A DNA stretch of 13,906 bases from the NCBI GenBank assembly GCA_023389045.1, contig JAEWEZ010000045.1:1-13906 (forward strand), read 5' to 3'. This stretch comes from Actinomycetes bacterium. Its GTDB lineage: Bacteria; Actinomycetota; Actinomycetes; Actinomycetales; Dermabacteraceae. Below are positions 7,006 through 12,716 of the stretch, piece after piece; position 1 is the first letter of the stretch, and every line of letters starts with the position of its first letter. A model generated the notes under the pieces. It was not told the origin of the DNA. It worked only from the letters and a program-made list of their open reading frames with translations, and searched no databases. The position numbers and the translations under genes are program-made.

Positions 7006-9711
7006 ATGATGTCGACCTATGTGCAGATGTTCCATGACGGCAGCAAGGAGCAGAAGGATCTGCTCGGTGGGAAGGGGGCGAATCTTGCGGAGATGACTCG
7101 GCTTGGTCTGCCGGTGCCTCCCGGATTCACGATCACCACTGATGCGTGCCGCTGGTACATGCAGCACGGGTCGGAGCCGAAGGAGCTCGCCCACCAGGTC
7201 GATAAGGCAATGAAGCAGGTCGAGAACGATCTGGGGCGTTGCTTTGGCGACCCGGACGATCCGCTGCTGGTCGCGGTGCGCTCGGGCGCGAAAATGTCGA
7301 TGCCGGGCATGATGGAGACGGTGCTGAACGTCGGTTTGAACGACGTCACCGTGCAGGGCCTTGCCAAGAAGATGGGTTCGCTGCGGTTCGCGATGGACTC
7401 CTACCGGCGGCTTCTGCAGATGTTCGGCCGCACGGTGCTGGATGTGGATGCGGAACTCTTCGAAGAGGTTCTGGATCGGGCGAAGGCCGCCAAGGGCGTG
7501 GCGAGCGACGTTGATCTGGATGCCGAGGATCTGACCGCGGTGGTCGATGCGTTCCAGGCCATCATCGAGAAGGAGACGGGGGCGCCGTTCCCGCAGGATC
7601 CGAAGGAGCAGCTGCGGGCCGCGATCCGCGCTGTTTTCGATTCGTGGAATGGTCCTCGCGCGGTGGTGTACCGCAACACGGAGCGCATCCCGCACGATCT
7701 GGGCACGGCGGTCAACGTCTGCTCGATGGTCTTCGGCAACCTGGATGAGCGCTCCGCTTCCGGTGTGGCGTTCACGCGCAACCCGGCGACGGGTGAGCGC
7801 GGCACGTACGGCGACTTCCTGGTCAACGCACAGGGCGAGGATGTGGTCGCGGGTATTCGCAACACGCGCTCGCTGCCAGAACTCGCCGAGGTCATGCCCG
7901 AGGTTCACGCCGAACTGATGGACATCATGGCCCGGCTGGAGAAGCACTACCGGGATCTGTGCGATATCGAGTTCACGGTGGAGTCCGGGAAGCTGTGGAT
8001 GCTGCAGACCCGCGTGGGTAAGCGAACCGCCGAGGCCGCTTTCCGGATCGCGTGCACCCTGGTTGATGAGGGCGTGATCGACGAAGAGGAGGCGCTGCTG
8101 CGCGTGACGGGTGCACAGCTGACCCGTTTGATGTTCCCGCGTTTCCAGGCCGATGCGCCGTGCGAGTTGATCGCCCGCGGCATGGACGCCTCGCCGGGCG
8201 CGGCCGTGGGCCGCATCGCTTTCACCCCCGAGGAGGTGCTCCGGCTGGAGCGCGAGGGTGTGCCGGCGATCCTGGTGCGTCGCGAGACCAGCCCGGATGA
8301 TCTCGCCGGCATGCTCGCCGCAGCCGGCATCCTCACCTCGCGCGGTGGGCGCACCTCCCATGCCGCGGTGGTCGCTCGCGGTCTGGGCCGCACCGCCGTG
8401 TGTGGCGTGGAGGCTTTCGAGATCGACGAGAAGGCCGGGGCGATCCTCATGGGCGGCGAGGTCGTGGCCCGCGAGGGCGACCTGCTCTCGATCGACGGTT
8501 CGACCGGTGAGGTGTTCCGCGGTGAGGTTCCGGTGGAGCCGAGCGCGGTGGTGCAGTCGCTGACCGGCGAGATTGACCCGGAGGGCGAGGATGCCGATGA
8601 GCTGGTGCGTTCGGTGCACCGCCTGTTGGGCGTCGCGGATCGGACCCGCACGATGCGGGTGCGGGCCAATGCGGATACGCCGGAGGATGCGGCTCGGGCG
8701 CGTGCCCTGGGTGCGGAGGGCATCGGCCTGGTGCGCACGGAGCACATGTTCCTTGGCGAGCGCCGCCACCTGGTGGAGGATCTGGTGCTCGCGGCGGATG
8801 CCACGGAGCGCCAGGAGGTGCTGGATCGTCTCCTTCCGATGCAGCGGGAGGATTTCGTGGGCATCCTGCGGGCGATGGATGGCCGTTCGGTCACGGTGCG
8901 TCTGCTCGATCCGCCGCTGCATGAGTTCCTGCCGGATCTGACGGAGCTCTCGGTCAAGCTTGCCCGGCAGGAGGCGCAGGGCATTGAGCGCGACCCGCAT
9001 GAGGAGAAGGTGCTTGCGGCGGTGCGCCGCCTGCATGAGCAGAACCCGATGCTCGGCCTGCGTGGTGTGCGCTTGGCGCTGACGATCCCGGGCCTGTACG
9101 GGATGCAGACGCGCGCCATCCTGGAGGCTGCGGCGCAGCTTCGCGGTGAGGGCCTGGATCCGCAGGTGGAGATCATGATTCCGCTGGTTTCCTCGGTGCG
9201 TGAGCTGCGGGAGATCGTCCCGGAAGTCAATGCGGTGCGCGAGGCGGTCAGCGCCGAAGTGGGCATGGAGCTGGATACGCGGATCGGCACGATGATCGAG
9301 CTTCCGCGTGCGGCGCTTCGTGCGGATGAGATCGCGCAGGAGGCGGACTTCTTCTCCTTTGGCACGAACGATCTGACGCAGACCACGTGGGGCTTCTCCC
9401 GTGACGACGTCGAGGCCGGTTTCTTCTTCACCTACCGCGACCGCGGCATCCTGCTGACCAGCCCGTTTGAATCGCTCGACCAGTTTGGTGTGGGCGAGCT
9501 GGTGCGGATCGGTGCAGAGCGCGGACGCTCGACGAAACCGGAGTTGAAGCTCGGCATCTGTGGCGAGCACGGTGGTGATCCGGCCTCGATCGCGTTCTTC
9601 CACTGGGTGGGTCTGGACTACGTGTCCTGCTCGCCGTTCCGGGTGCCGGTGGCGCGCCTGGAAGCGGGCCGCGCAAAGCTGTTGGAGGCGGAGTTCACGC
9701 CGCAGCACTGA
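7006..9711 (+). CDS. ppdK: pyruvate, phosphate dikinase
   Basis: 901 residues against 874 in the Clostridium symbiosum enzyme. It interconverts ATP, phosphate and pyruvate with AMP, pyrophosphate and phosphoenolpyruvate. Domain order is normal. The ATP-grasp domain opens with LLGGKGANLAEMTRLGLPVPPGF and includes SMPGMMETVLN and FTRNPATGERGTYGDF. The swivelling phosphohistidine domain carries GGRTSHAAVVARG, with His452 as the phosphorylated residue (His455 in C. symbiosum). The C-terminal PEP/pyruvate barrel has TEHMF, FSFGTNDLTQTTWG and KLGICGEHGGDP, with Cys852 as the acid/base cysteine. The start is one of two adjacent ATGs (7006, 7009), with GAAGGG at 6995-7000 as ribosome site; the frame upstream overlaps the glycosylase and is rejected. 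It may be read through from the purB unit. No PPDK regulatory kinase gene is present. The gene ends at a strong hairpin. Confidence 0.96.
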   Translation: MMSTYVQMFHDGSKEQKDLLGGKGANLAEMTRLGLPVPPGFTITTDACRWYMQHGSEPKELAHQVDKAMKQVENDLGRCFGDPDDPLLVAVRSGAKMSMPGMMETVLNVGLNDVTVQGLAKKMGSLRFAMDSYRRLLQMFGRTVLDVDAELFEEVLDRAKAAKGVASDVDLDAEDLTAVVDAFQAIIEKETGAPFPQDPKEQLRAAIRAVFDSWNGPRAVVYRNTERIPHDLGTAVNVCSMVFGNLDERSASGVAFTRNPATGERGTYGDFLVNAQGEDVVAGIRNTRSLPELAEVMPEVHAELMDIMARLEKHYRDLCDIEFTVESGKLWMLQTRVGKRTAEAAFRIACTLVDEGVIDEEEALLRVTGAQLTRLMFPRFQADAPCELIARGMDASPGAAVGRIAFTPEEVLRLEREGVPAILVRRETSPDDLAGMLAAAGILTSRGGRTSHAAVVARGLGRTAVCGVEAFEIDEKAGAILMGGEVVAREGDLLSIDGSTGEVFRGEVPVEPSAVVQSLTGEIDPEGEDADELVRSVHRLLGVADRTRTMRVRANADTPEDAARARALGAEGIGLVRTEHMFLGERRHLVEDLVLAADATERQEVLDRLLPMQREDFVGILRAMDGRSVTVRLLDPPLHEFLPDLTELSVKLARQEAQGIERDPHEEKVLAAVRRLHEQNPMLGLRGVRLALTIPGLYGMQTRAILEAAAQLRGEGLDPQVEIMIPLVSSVRELREIVPEVNAVREAVSAEVGMELDTRIGTMIELPRAALRADEIAQEADFFSFGTNDLTQTTWGFSRDDVEAGFFFTYRDRGILLTSPFESLDQFGVGELVRIGAERGRSTKPELKLGICGEHGGDPASIAFFHWVGLDYVSCSPFRVPVARLEAGRAKLLEAEFTPQH

Positions 9712-9726
9712 GCTGGGTGCGGGGCT

Positions 9727-9758
9727 GGGGCCGACGGGGCGATTGCTCCGTCGGCCCC
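9727..9758. terminator. bidirectional hairpin terminator between ppdK and the SDR gene
   Basis: Two 14-base arms (9727-9740 and 9745-9758) are complementary except for one G-T pair and enclose a four-base GATT loop. Eleven consecutive pairs form the base of the stem (GGGGCCGACGG with CCGTCGGCCCC). It sits 15 bases after the ppdK stop and 12 bases beyond the SDR stop on the other strand. No long T-run follows, which is usual in high-GC actinobacteria. Confidence 0.85.
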
Positions 9759-9770
9759 TGCGTGTGCGTT

Positions 9771-10472
9771 TCACCGGGGCCGCACGGAGATCACGTCGAT
9801 CCCCGCCTCGTCCGGGGCATCGAGCGCGAAGCGCACGGCACCGGCGACGGACTCGGGCCGCAGGTAACGCTCGGCTTCGTACTCGCCCTTTTCGTAGGCG
9901 CGCAGCTCATGCTGCATATCGGTATCCACTCGCCCGGGGTGTACGGAGCTGACGCGCACGCCGTGTTCGCGCTCTTCTTCACGCAGCGCATCGGTGAGGG
10001 CGCGTAGGGCGAACTTGGAGGCGCTGTAGGCGCCACCGCCGGGGCCGGAGTTCCAGCCAGAGCCGGAGTTGATGGTGACGATGGTGCCGCGGGCGGTGCG
10101 AAGCGCGGGCAAGAGCGCGCGGGTGAGTGCGGCCACGGCGACCACGTTCACGGCGAAGGAACGGGTCCATTCCTGCGCGGGGAGGTCTTCGAGGCGGCCG
10201 GAGACGAGGATGCCGGCAGAGTGCACGAGGCCGTTCAAGCCGTTCGGGAGGGAAAGATCTTCGAGGGCCGCGGAGAGGGCAGTCTCGTCGGTGAGGTCTG
10301 CCGCGATCGTGCAAGATCCAGGGAGTTCGCGGGCGAGCGCATCGAGCGCCTGCTGATCGCGCCCAGCCAGGATCAGATCGTGCGTGGGGTGCAGGTTGTG
10401 TGCGATGGCGCGGCCAATACCGCGGGTGGCGCCGGTAATCAGGACGACGGGACGGTTCGTGTTCTCACTCAT
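9771..10472 (-). CDS. short-chain dehydrogenase/reductase
   Basis: A 233-residue classical SDR with a Rossmann fold. The cofactor motif TGATRGIG is at residues 13-20, HSAG (in place of NNAG) at 84-87, the catalytic serine region NSGSG at 135-139, and the YSASK catalytic pair Tyr149/Lys153. Pro and Gly of HPGRVDT follow as in the family. The Arg at 17 and AGRD at 36-39 suggest NADP(H) preference, an inference from the family. The substrate is unknown. The start is the ATG at 10472; the frame is open to 10505, but the -10 hexamer six bases before this ATG and the family's usual length favour it. It is convergent with ppdK. A TTGTCAG-type promoter motif suggests induction by DNA damage or by PafBC. 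Confidence 0.92.
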   Translation of the reverse strand: MSENTNRPVVLITGATRGIGRAIAHNLHPTHDLILAGRDQQALDALARELPGSCTIAADLTDETALSAALEDLSLPNGLNGLVHSAGILVSGRLEDLPAQEWTRSFAVNVVAVAALTRALLPALRTARGTIVTINSGSGWNSGPGGGAYSASKFALRALTDALREEEREHGVRVSSVHPGRVDTDMQHELRAYEKGEYEAERYLRPESVAGAVRFALDAPDEAGIDVISVRPR

Positions 10473-10478
10473 GCGGCG

Positions 10479-10501
10479 AGTGTGGCACGCGGGTCTGACA
10501 A
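10479..10501 (-). promoter_or_regulatory. PafBC/RecA-NDp-like promoter of the SDR gene, leaderless
   Basis: On the minus strand TTGTCAGAC (10501-10493), eight bases, then CACACT (10484-10479). The mycobacterial RecA-NDp motif bound by PafBC is TTGTCRGTG-N8-TAnnnT. The first seven bases, the spacing and the A and T of the -10 match; the last two of the upstream box and the first base of the -10 differ. The -10 ends six bases before the ATG. Confidence 0.5.
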
Positions 10502-10507
10502 ACAAGA
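10491..10507. repeat. left arm of an exact 17-bp inverted repeat
   Basis: GGGTCTGACAAACAAGA here is the exact reverse complement of 11146-11162. Each arm contains a TTGTCAGAC box pointing away from the segment enclosed, which carries the rhodanese gene. It could be a shared promoter module or the ends of a former mobile or recombining segment. Confidence 0.75.
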
Positions 10508-10608
10508 CCGTCCCGCGCGGGTTGTGGATCGTCGCGCGAGTGGAGGAACCGGGGAGTTCAGTTCAGATCCGGTATGGGCTCCTCGTTCAGCTCCAACCCC
10601 GTTCCCGG

Positions 10609-10620
10609 CTCAGCGCTGAG
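10609..10620. other. perfect 12-bp palindrome after the rhodanese gene
   Basis: CTCAGCGCTGAG is self-complementary and lies 14 bases beyond the rhodanese stop codon on the minus strand. As RNA it would give a short stem, so it may be a weak terminator or a protein-binding site. Nothing else is evident in the 161-base gap between the rhodanese and SDR genes except the promoter motif. Confidence 0.35.
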
Positions 10621-10633
10621 TTCCGCTCCCCGC

Positions 10634-10957
10634 TCAGATGATGAAGGGTTCCGCGTCCCCGTCGCACACGATCGGCAGACCCGATTCGACCCACTCGTCC
10701 ATGCCGCCCATCACGTTGACTGCCTCGAACCCGTTGAGGTTCAGCCACTGGGTGACCTGCGCGGAACGTCCGCCGGAGCGGCACACCACGTAAACGGTGT
10801 CGTCCTCAGGGAGCTTGTCGAGGTTTTCCAGCAGGCTGCTCGCGGGCAGGTGCTTGGCGTTTTCAGCGTGGCCAGCATCCCATTCGCCCTGTTCACGCAC
10901 GTCAATCAGGTGCGCACCCTCGGGCAGATCGGTGGGGTTCACGGATTCAACGTTCAT
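10634..10957 (-). CDS. single-domain rhodanese-like sulfurtransferase
   Basis: A 107-residue rhodanese domain of the PspE/GlpE size. The LIDVREQGEWDAGH segment (residues 17-30) and the active loop with Cys59 in VVCRSGGRSAQV are intact, followed by GFEAVNVMGGMDEW and a short tail. The six-residue loop starting at Cys59 fits a sulfurtransferase, not a Cdc25-like phosphatase. It probably moves persulfide sulfur in the cytoplasm; no signal peptide is visible. The ATG at 10957 is chosen because a TACGCT -10 hexamer stands seven bases upstream; the frame remains open to 11083, but those residues are low-complexity Pro/Thr. No sulfur-metabolism partner is adjacent. It could serve sulfide detoxification, but nothing here decides that. 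Confidence 0.92.
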   Translation of the reverse strand: MNVESVNPTDLPEGAHLIDVREQGEWDAGHAENAKHLPASSLLENLDKLPEDDTVYVVCRSGGRSAQVTQWLNLNGFEAVNVMGGMDEWVESGLPIVCDGDAEPFII

Positions 10958-10964
10958 GGGGCAC

Positions 10965-10970
10965 AGCGTA
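10965..10970 (-). promoter_or_regulatory. -10 hexamer of the rhodanese gene, leaderless layout
   Basis: TACGCT on the minus strand, identical to the pat hexamer, ends seven bases before the ATG. There is no Shine-Dalgarno sequence between them, so translation probably starts at the transcript's 5' end. Confidence 0.55.
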
Positions 10971-11145
10971 GGCGGGCGGGGCATGCGTGGGGAGGGGTGT
11001 GTGAGCAGCGGATCGGGTGAGAAAGATCGGCCGACGGGGGTGGTCGGCAGGGTGGGATAGGGCGCGTACTGGCAGGCGTTCATCGTGGTGGGTCTGGATC
11101 AGCCAAAAATTTTTCAGATTTTTCGGGCTCTACCGCTCTAAGCCC

Positions 11146-11162
11146 TCTTGTTTGTCAGACCC
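11146..11162. repeat. right arm of the exact 17-bp inverted repeat
   Basis: TCTTGTTTGTCAGACCC, the reverse complement of 10491-10507 without mismatch. The two arms are about 640 bases apart. Confidence 0.75.
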
Positions 11163-11174
11163 CCATGATCGGGT
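11152..11174 (+). promoter_or_regulatory. second PafBC/RecA-NDp-like promoter, rightward
   Basis: TTGTCAGAC, eight bases, then TCGGGT: the same layout as the SDR promoter, with the -10 one base away from TAnnnT. It points to the small frame at 11222, about 40 bases beyond the expected transcript start. Motifs of this kind are frequent ahead of DNA-damage-responsive genes in actinobacteria. Confidence 0.4.
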
Positions 11175-11221
11175 AGTCCTACCGCACCGACGGGAACCAC
11201 GGTCCTCCCGGAGGCGCGCCC

Positions 11222-11380
11222 GTGACTGGCATTGCAAAGGAGCTCAAGGGTGTGGAAACGTGCGACCTGTATAGAGCTCATGTAGATCGTAGGTCGGGTG
11301 CATTGACACCCATCGTGTGGTTACGAACGCCACCAACGGACGTCTTGCTCAACTTCGATTCCTTCAGCGAGAAGTCGTGA
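11222..11380 (+). CDS. possible 52-residue small protein or 5' remnant of a lost gene
   Basis: A GTG at 11222 has a perfect GGAGG seven bases upstream and a PafBC-like promoter before that. The frame runs to TGA at 11378-11380. The product starts VTGIAKELKGVETCDLYRAHV and has one Cys, no signal peptide and no domain I recognise. Its last 60 bases are antisense to the 3' end of the 11321-11608 gene. The good start signals with a short unrecognised product suggest either a real damage-induced small protein or the beginning of a gene cut off when the lower-GC segment to the right arrived. Chance is also possible. Confidence 0.3.
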   Translation: MTGIAKELKGVETCDLYRAHVDRRSGALTPIVWLRTPPTDVLLNFDSFSEKS

Positions 11381-11608
11381 AGTCAGCTCATCAAACTTGT
11401 TATCTAGTTTGGCGGCTGTTGAAGGTGATGGTCGGACGAGACCAGTCTCATCTGCGTATGCTTCGCACATCTCTTCAGCCCACTGAGCGAGAGCATCGGC
11501 TAAATCGGGAGATATTTGTGAGCGGATGTCTGGATACGGATCGCTGCCGGTCGTGCTACTAAATACCGGCCAGCTCGTGTAATCCCAACCAAATCTGATG
11601 CGTTCCAT
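11321..11608 (-). CDS. small acidic protein, putative immunity partner of the upstream secreted protein
   Basis: 95 residues, beginning MERIRFGWDYTSWPVF and ending DVRWWRS. It has no signal peptide or membrane segment, so it should be cytoplasmic. It is acidic (about 18 Asp/Glu against 9 Lys/Arg), with predicted helices around DLADALAQWAEEMCEAYADE and AAKLDNKFDELTSRLLAEG. It starts 11 bases after the stop of the secreted protein gene on the same strand, with no good ribosome site, so it is probably coupled to it. Size, charge opposite to its very basic partner, and gene order match immunity proteins of polymorphic toxins. I recognise no named family, so the immunity role is inference. GC content is lower than in the flanking housekeeping genes. 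Confidence 0.65.
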   Translation of the reverse strand: MERIRFGWDYTSWPVFSSTTGSDPYPDIRSQISPDLADALAQWAEEMCEAYADETGLVRPSPSTAAKLDNKFDELTSRLLAEGIEVEQDVRWWRS

Positions 11609-11619
11609 TTAGGTGGGAT

Positions 11620-12285
11620 TTAGCAAGCGCTGCGGGTAGACGGAATGGAAGTGATTATCTTCTTGTTGTTCTTAGAGATAACAACGGAAGGGTTGATCGT
11701 CTTCCAGTACCGGGGACTGCCGTTGACAACTCGGTACACCTTTACGGGAGTCGAGTAGCAGGCCTTCTCTCCGGGCTGATTCCGCACGATGTTCGGGCTC
11801 TTCAGTGCGCTTCGCTGGAGGTACCGCATGTAAGCGGTCCACGATCCCGAGTCTCCCATTTGCACGCGCCACTGGGACTCAGGGCGCCTTGCCTTGATGT
11901 GCTTGTATCCAAAACTAGTGTTGCCGCAGTGGAATGAGATCGTTCCGTGCTTCTTCGATGGATACTTATCGATGACGCGATTCGTCGCTCCGGGGAGGGC
12001 GCACAGAGCGTTCAGTGCTGTATCTCCGATAGTGAAAGCCCTGACGACTTTCTTGTCTTCCTTAGTGGGTGTGAGGAGTCCTGTGTTGTCGATCTCGGGG
12101 ACCGCGTAGGGGGAATCTCCGGACGACTTCAGGATGAGAGTGCCCTCTGCAAGGTCCTGTGCATCAATCTGATCTTCCATGGGTGGAAGATCAGTAGGGG
12201 CTGCCGTTGCCGTAATTACCCCTGAGCTGGCCATCAGTAAGCCAAAAGCGATCATCGCCGCAAATTTCCCCGCTGTTTTTCTCAT
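11620..12285 (-). CDS. Sec-secreted basic protein with BECR-like nuclease-toxin C-terminus
   Basis: 221 residues. MRKTAGK, a hydrophobic stretch and TATAA near residue 29 form a Sec signal peptide without lipobox. Residues 30-85 are an acidic linker or propeptide. Residues 111-221 are strongly basic (about 20 Lys/Arg, 3 Asp/Glu) and carry SFGYKHIKARR at 124-134, WTAYMRYLQRSA, TPVKVYRVV and a closing VVISKNNKKIITSIPS. The H-I-x-x-R-H, W, Y and final K-I-I-T-x-x-P order is what I associate with BECR-fold RNase toxin domains of secreted actinobacterial proteins; His129 would be a catalytic residue. The usual second His of that motif is Arg134 here. Four cysteines (95, 120, 176, 221, the last residue) could form two disulfides outside the cell. 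AAAGGA nine bases upstream supports the ATG. The putative immunity gene follows. Low GC suggests transfer. The function is inferred, not proven. Confidence 0.7.
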   Translation of the reverse strand: MRKTAGKFAAMIAFGLLMASSGVITATAAPTDLPPMEDQIDAQDLAEGTLILKSSGDSPYAVPEIDNTGLLTPTKEDKKVVRAFTIGDTALNALCALPGATNRVIDKYPSKKHGTISFHCGNTSFGYKHIKARRPESQWRVQMGDSGSWTAYMRYLQRSALKSPNIVRNQPGEKACYSTPVKVYRVVNGSPRYWKTINPSVVISKNNKKIITSIPSTRSAC

Positions 12286-12504
12286 GGTTCGACGTCCTTT
12301 GATGTTCTAAGAGGATCTTGCTGGGCGGATGCGTCTTGTGGCTTCACGACTCAGCGGGGCCTGTGGACAGTATGTCATGTTCGGTGTGTCCGCGTGGCCA
12401 CAATGCCGAAAGTAACCATGGGGATGCGCCTATCGCTGAAATGCCGGTTCTTACTTCTGGGCTAACTCCGTTTCGTAGGTCCAGTCGTTATGAGAGTTGT
12501 CCTG

Positions 12505-12524
12505 TTGCCCGCGGTCGCGGGCAA
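12505..12524. other. perfect 9-bp inverted repeat with 2-base centre
   Basis: TTGCCCGCG and CGCGGGCAA flank GT. The near-absent loop makes it more like a dimeric-protein operator than a terminator, although RNA could fold with a four-base GGTC loop. It lies about 220 bases upstream of the secreted protein gene. Confidence 0.45.
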
Positions 12525-12637
12525 AGCTCGCTGTCGCCATGATCGGCACAATTCTCGCCGTCGGCGGCTAAGTGCGCTCCCCCGTCACGTGGCCCAACCG
12601 TCCACTTCGCCTCCCACTGAACGGTCGGCACTACAGC

Positions 12638-12690
12638 TGAGGCTGCGGGGCTAGCCATTCGATCTCTCTCGAACCAGCCTCGCAGCCTCA
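12638..12690 (-). terminator. long hairpin terminator after the permease gene
   Basis: Arms 12638-12652 and 12676-12690 (15 bases, one G-T pair: TGAGGCTGCG-type stem) enclose a 23-base loop that itself contains the inverted pair TTCGA/TCGAA. It begins 27 bases after the permease stop codon on the minus strand. There is no T-run, as is common in actinobacteria. Confidence 0.7.
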
Positions 12691-12716
12691 AGCACCCCGT
12701 CGTCGGCCCTGGGGAC

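Larger units (their letters stand above)
10971..11221. other. intergenic region between the rhodanese gene and the 11222 frame
   Basis: Apart from the inverted-repeat arm and promoter at 11146-11174, this stretch has an A/T-rich hairpin at 11101-11129 (AGCCAAAAAT against ATTTTT-CG-GGCT), striking in such GC-rich DNA, and a small palindrome GGTAGTCCTACC at 11172-11183. I see no gene in it. Confidence 0.55.
12286..12716. other. intergenic region between the permease and the secreted protein gene
   Basis: 431 bases without a convincing gene. It has mixed GC, lower on the left. It holds the upstream region of the secreted protein (a possible -10 TAGAAC at about 12304-12309 on the minus strand, weak), a perfect inverted repeat at 12505-12524 and the permease terminator hairpin at 12638-12690. 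A minus-strand frame from the ATG at 12657 to 12488 (56 residues) starts inside that hairpin and has no recognisable product. Confidence 0.6.

Noticed and set aside
3973..9774. A stop-free minus-strand frame of about 1930 codons antisense to purB, csoR, the glycosylase and ppdK.
   Set aside because: It is the expected shadow of high-GC genes on the plus strand. The translation is Arg/His/Leu-rich with no domain, and the sense genes are unmistakable.
10540..10625. Possible tRNA, from a GTTCAGATCC segment resembling a T-loop.
   Set aside because: No acceptor stem, anticodon arm or D-arm could be fitted around it.
10958..11083. Longer rhodanese with 42 extra N-terminal residues.
   Set aside because: The extension is low-complexity, and the TACGCT hexamer seven bases before the ATG at 10957 gives a consistent promoter and start.
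12318..12542. 74-residue plus-strand frame in the permease/secreted protein gap.
   Set aside because: No ribosome site, composition not protein-like and no recognised motif; it is likely chance.
12488..12657. 56-residue minus-strand frame downstream of the permease.
   Set aside because: It begins inside the terminator hairpin, has only a weak ribosome site, covers the 12505-12524 palindrome and shows no recognisable domain.
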